In this document: positions 20,779 through 23,317 of the stretch, piece after piece | Numbering within the stretch: position 1 is the stretch's first letter | Layout: each line of letters starts with the position of its first letter | Virus record (IMG/VR): IMGVR_UViG_3300027733_000209 | Span: 1-23,317 of that record | Origin: a virus | Strand: one strand, 5' to 3' | DNA: 23,317 nucleotides | Program-made: the position numbers and the translations under genes | Notes under the pieces: model-generated | Told to the model about the DNA's origin: nothing | Seen by the model: the letters and a program-made list of their open reading frames with translations, nothing else | Database searches by the model: none

Positions 20779-21039
20779 ATGGCAAATCGTTTCAGAGTAG
20801 AAATCTACGACGCAAACAAATCAAACGACATCACGATTTATTCGGATCAAGGTGTTGATAAAGAATATCTAACTGAATTAGTATTCAGTAATATTAAAAA
20901 CTTTAGCGGAAAAATAAATGCTTATGTTTTTGATAATGTAAAGAAGAAAAAAACAACTGCAATGTTTCTTGATGAAGAAACAGTTGAGTTTAATAAAAAC
21001 TTAATTAAAAGCGCAACAGGAATTGAGTTGGGGAGTTAA
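20779..21039 (+). CDS. 86-aa protein of unknown function
   Basis: MANRFRVEIYDANKSNDITIYSDQGVDKEYLTELVFSNIKNFSGKINAYVFDNVKKKKTTAMFLDEE and onward. A mixed alpha/beta small protein with basic and acidic patches. AAAGG precedes the ATG after a structured leader. Unrecognised. Confidence 0.65.
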   Translation: MANRFRVEIYDANKSNDITIYSDQGVDKEYLTELVFSNIKNFSGKINAYVFDNVKKKKTTAMFLDEETVEFNKNLIKSATGIELGS

Positions 21040-21068
21040 TCCCCAGCTCGGCCCCCGCTTTTGAGGGG

Positions 21069-21100
21069 TTATCCACAGCGTTACGAGCACCTGTGGATAA
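21069..21100. promoter_or_regulatory. Two DnaA boxes in inverted orientation
   Basis: TTATCCACA at 21069-21077 and its inverse TGTGGATAA at 21092-21100. The spacer shares TTACGAG with the 19043 pair. As there, the pair follows an AGCTCGGCCCC...GGGG stem. Confidence 0.75.
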
Positions 21101-21112
21101 CTCCTGAAAGTT

Positions 21113-21128
21113 TGTGAGAATGATCACA
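21113..21128 (+). promoter_or_regulatory. CRP/GlxR-like palindrome, unit H
   Basis: TGTGA-GAATGA-TCACA, perfect. Its centre is about 74.5 bases upstream of the predicted start. Confidence 0.7.
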
Positions 21129-21159
21129 GGTAACAATTCGGACAAATGACTATCTAATC

Positions 21160-21188
21160 TAGACAATGTCAGTGGCAGATGTTATACT
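21160..21188 (+). promoter_or_regulatory. TGTCAG-class promoter 9
   Basis: TAGACA (21160-21165), 17 bases, TATACT (21183-21188), with TGTCAG at 21167-21172. Confidence 0.8.
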
Positions 21189-21217
21189 TATGACTAATCA
21201 AACGAAAGGAAATAAAA

Positions 21218-22222
21218 ATGGCTCATAATCTAGAAATGGAAAACGGCGAAGTTGCTTTTGCTCTTCGTGGTGCTCCTGCTTGGCACAATCTAGCAAATCG
21301 CATCTTTACAAAAGATGAGGAAGTTACAACTAGCCTAATGCTTGAAGAAGCAAAACTGTCTAATTGGAATGTTCGCTTATCACCATTGACTGACCACATT
21401 TCAGAATCTTGGAATGATGTATCTCAGGCATCTCTTGTCATTCGTGACAACCCATTCAACAAGGGCATTGATGTTCTTGCAACTGTCGGCAAGCGTTACA
21501 AGCCTGTGCAGAATGAAGAACTATTTGCATTCGCTGATGCAATTCACGATGCCAATGCTGATTGCCGTTGGGAATCCGCTGGCTCATTGAAAAAGGGTAA
21601 AGTTGTTTTCGGAACTGTGGACATTCCACGCACAATGGTTCTTGACCCACAAGGCGCTAACGATGAGACAAAACTTTATCTTATCGTATGGACATCACAC
21701 GATGGTTCTGTTGCTGTTCAAGCAGCCGTTACACCTGTTCGTGTAGTATGCCAAAACACTTTGAATCTTGCGATGCGTAATGCTAAGCAATCATTCAAGA
21801 TTCGTCACACACAATCTGTTGAAGGTCGCATTCAGGTTGCTCGTGAAACTCTTGGGCTTGCTCTTGGATACTTTGATGAATTTGAAGTTCAAGCAAAAGC
21901 ACTTTACTCACAAGCAATTACCGATGCTGAATTCTCTAAGTTGATTCAGACAATCTATCCTAAGCCTGAAAAAGATGCTAAGGGTGCAATCAAAAAGTGG
22001 GAAAATAAGGTTGTTCTAATTGATGACCTTTACCATAACTCACCAACTAACGCTAACATCAAGGGAACTAAGTGGGGTGCGTTCAATGCACTAACTGAGC
22101 GTCTTGATTATTATCGTTCAGGTCGTGGCAATTCTGAAACACTAATGGCTGGTGCATCAGGCTTTGACCCAATTCTTACCGCAGAAAAAAATAAGTTGTA
22201 TCGAATGGTTGCAACTTTCTAA
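21218..22222 (+). CDS. DUF932 / phage-plasmid-like protein
   Basis: A 334-aa protein of the DUF932 (phage/plasmid-like, TIGR03299) type. It opens MAHNLEMENGEVAFALRGAPAWHNLA, with the family's PAWH-x-L motif at 20-25. The middle, TPVRVVCQNTLNLAMRNAKQSFKIRHTQ, is the conserved family core (VRVVCxNTL). The C-terminal segment NIKGTKWGAFNALTERLDYY is also typical. These proteins occur in phages and conjugative plasmids; the function is uncertain. AACGAAAGGA precedes the ATG. All 16 arginine codons are CGN. A terminator and tRNA-Asp follow. Confidence 0.85.
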   Translation: MAHNLEMENGEVAFALRGAPAWHNLANRIFTKDEEVTTSLMLEEAKLSNWNVRLSPLTDHISESWNDVSQASLVIRDNPFNKGIDVLATVGKRYKPVQNEELFAFADAIHDANADCRWESAGSLKKGKVVFGTVDIPRTMVLDPQGANDETKLYLIVWTSHDGSVAVQAAVTPVRVVCQNTLNLAMRNAKQSFKIRHTQSVEGRIQVARETLGLALGYFDEFEVQAKALYSQAITDAEFSKLIQTIYPKPEKDAKGAIKKWENKVVLIDDLYHNSPTNANIKGTKWGAFNALTERLDYYRSGRGNSETLMAGASGFDPILTAEKNKLYRMVATF

Positions 22223-22235
22223 ATAAAATAAATCC

Positions 22236-22266
22236 TGAGCAAGATTCAAAACTGCTCACATTTTTT
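22236..22266 (+). terminator. Rho-independent terminator after the DUF932 gene
   Basis: TGAGCA (22236-22241) and TGCTCA (22253-22258) pair, followed by CATTTTTT. It ends just before the tRNA. Confidence 0.75.
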
Positions 22267-22269
22267 CTT

Positions 22270-22346
22270 GATCCATTAGCTCAGTTGGTTAGAGCGCTAC
22301 CCTGTCACGGTAGAGGCCGTCGGTTCAAGTCCGATATGGGTCGCCA
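22270..22346 (+). tRNA. tRNA-Asp (anticodon GTC)
   Basis: Acceptor GATCCAT/ATGGGTC, D-loop CAGTTGGTTAG, anticodon arm CTACC-CTGTCAC-GGTAG with GTC, T-loop TTCAAGT, discriminator G, and CCA encoded in DNA. A complete, well-paired tRNA. It lies between the DUF932 terminator and the unit I CRP-like site. Confidence 0.95.
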
Positions 22347-22381
22347 AATAGATTTGTCGACAATGCCCCCAAAGTTGCGGG

Positions 22382-22397
22382 TGTGATTTTAATCATA
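22382..22397 (+). promoter_or_regulatory. CRP/GlxR-like palindrome, unit I
   Basis: TGTGA-TTTTAA-TCATA, one mismatch. Its centre is about 73.5 bases upstream of the predicted start. A palindrome TTGTCGACAA lies at 22354-22363. Confidence 0.55.
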
Positions 22398-22427
22398 CGG
22401 AGATCATAAAAAAAGCCCTGGAAAAGC

Positions 22428-22456
22428 TTGTACATGTCAGTGGGGTCCGCTATAAT
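22428..22456 (+). promoter_or_regulatory. TGTCAG-class promoter 10, leaderless
   Basis: TTGTAC (22428-22433), 17 bases, perfect TATAAT (22451-22456), with TGTCAG at 22435-22440. Six bases after the -10 comes the ATG at 22463, so the transcript would start on the start codon. Confidence 0.75.
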
Positions 22457-22462
22457 ACTCGC

Positions 22463-23125
22463 ATGACACATTATCAGAAGTACACCTGGGTATGCACGGG
22501 AGACTGTGATGCTCTAATTGAATATACAATCAAGGATGGATATGGATGGCCTGCAGGTGAGATGAATCTCACATGCCGTTGCAATTCAAACTGCACCTTG
22601 GTGTCAGTGGAAGATGCTACAATACCGTATACAGATACACCCCTACAAACGAAAGAGGAACCAATGGAAGAATCAACAGTAACAACTACACCAATCCCTG
22701 AGTCATATAACTCTAATCTATTAGTAACCTACAAAGTTATTCGTGGATATTCAGATGCAGAATATGCAACTGATAAGGTTACCAGCATTGAATGGGACCT
22801 ACACAATGGACGTCAAGCACAGAAGCACAATAACGTTCTAAATGGCAAGATTGATGCGGCTAAAGAAATTATCTGCGAGGCATATGCAGACTCACAAGAC
22901 CAAGATACCTTACGTGAAATTGCTGAGGCGCTTGGTATTGAACTTATCAAGGAAGTTCTGTTCACTGCAACTCTTGAAGTTAGCGGAACATACACATACA
23001 ATATCTTAGATTCAGATTATGAATTGGACCTTGATTCAGAAGTCACAGATGCTCTTTACGCCGATTCAAATAACGGTAACATCACAATCGATGACACCGA
23101 AGTTTGCCACGTAAGAGAAGCATAA
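22463..23125 (+). CDS. 220-aa protein with N-terminal zinc-finger-like domain and an internal start
   Basis: The leaderless ATG at 22463 opens a cysteine domain: CTGDC (11-15) and CRCNSNC (38-44). After a Thr/Pro linker, an in-frame ATG at 22664 (Met68) has its own AAACGAAAG-AGG leader like other genes here. It would give a 153-aa protein starting MEESTVTTTPIPESYN. The C-terminal part (YTYNILDSDYELDLDSEVTDALYADSNNGNITIDDTEV) is acidic. Two products from one frame are plausible. Function unknown. Coupled by TAATG to the next gene. Confidence 0.7.
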   Translation: MTHYQKYTWVCTGDCDALIEYTIKDGYGWPAGEMNLTCRCNSNCTLVSVEDATIPYTDTPLQTKEEPMEESTVTTTPIPESYNSNLLVTYKVIRGYSDAEYATDKVTSIEWDLHNGRQAQKHNNVLNGKIDAAKEIICEAYADSQDQDTLREIAEALGIELIKEVLFTATLEVSGTYTYNILDSDYELDLDSEVTDALYADSNNGNITIDDTEVCHVREA

Positions 23126-23317
23126 TGTATTTTGAGTTGACTGCTCCCGATAGGCTATCTATGGAGATGGCTTATTGGGATGCACAAGTTATTGGACTTG
23201 ACCCAACTGCTTTGTCACCGTTGACTTTCAACATAGGAACTGGTAGTATAGAGAAAGTAAGTCGCATTCGTGACAAGTATAACTTAGTTGAAAGTTATAC
23301 ATCAGACTATGAACCAA
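23125..23317 (+). CDS. Small protein, partial at the window edge
   Basis: Begins MYFELTAPDRLSMEMAYWDAQVIGLDPTALSPLTFNIGTG and is still open at 23317 (64 codons seen). Coupled by TAATG. Unrecognised; the N-terminus is helical. Confidence 0.6.
   Translation, partial: MYFELTAPDRLSMEMAYWDAQVIGLDPTALSPLTFNIGTGSIEKVSRIRDKYNLVESYTSDYEP

Noticed and set aside
1-23317. CRISPR array or insertion sequence
   Set aside because: No regularly spaced repeat-spacer pattern and no transposase-like frame; the FPT 9-mers are contiguous and coding.

Overview
This window looks like part of a tailed-phage (Caudoviricetes) genome, probably from a phage of an Actinobacterium and possibly an aquatic, low-GC one. The phage call rests on a run of tail-fibre genes, a holin, a secreted lysozyme, a B12-dependent ribonucleotide reductase, a GP88-type protein, a DUF932-type protein, two tRNAs and dozens of tiny genes joined by ATGA/TAATG overlaps. 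The actinobacterial call is an inference. It rests on relatives recalled for GP88, the small NHYPPVP protein and the holin, on GlxR/CRP-like operators, and on promoters that sit exactly 6 nt before an ATG (leaderless mRNAs). No sequence search was possible.

Layout. 1-8783 (minus strand): nrdJ, then an EF-hand holin, then six tail/adhesin genes in series. The last is a long TTG-start gene that runs off the left edge and ends, in view, in a Phe-Pro-Thr tandem repeat. 8965-13370 (plus): a secreted lysozyme, a run of tiny overlapping genes, then a modification cluster: TylF-like methyltransferase, a promoter-to-terminator small RNA, a 2OG-Fe(II) oxygenase-like protein, a degenerate second methyltransferase and a sulfotransferase-like protein. 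13410-14831 (minus): small membrane and zinc-finger proteins, tRNA-Ile(TAT), and an SGNH/WcbI-like protein that may extend the modification theme. 14832-15222: an AT-rich, repeat-filled divergent junction. 15223-23317 (plus): an early-type region of about 25 small genes with GP88, DUF932 and tRNA-Asp.

The most striking system is regulatory. In the right-hand 8 kb, ten promoters share a TGTCAG-type hexamer exactly 10 nt before the -10 hexamer, whether or not a good -35 is present. Eight of them have a TGTGA-N6-TCACA palindrome (CRP/GlxR type) upstream, mostly at helically phased distances (about -63, -74 and -85). Two units also carry a pair of DnaA boxes (TTATCCACA). Others share a GGCGTGTCG motif and an identical 38-nt repeat. 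One reading is a dispersed regulon that ties early phage expression to a host CRP-family regulator and perhaps to DnaA. A small-RNA promoter in the left half carries a near-match (TGTAAG) at the same spacing.

Most small genes have no recognisable function. For these the entries give only what can be seen in the sequence.
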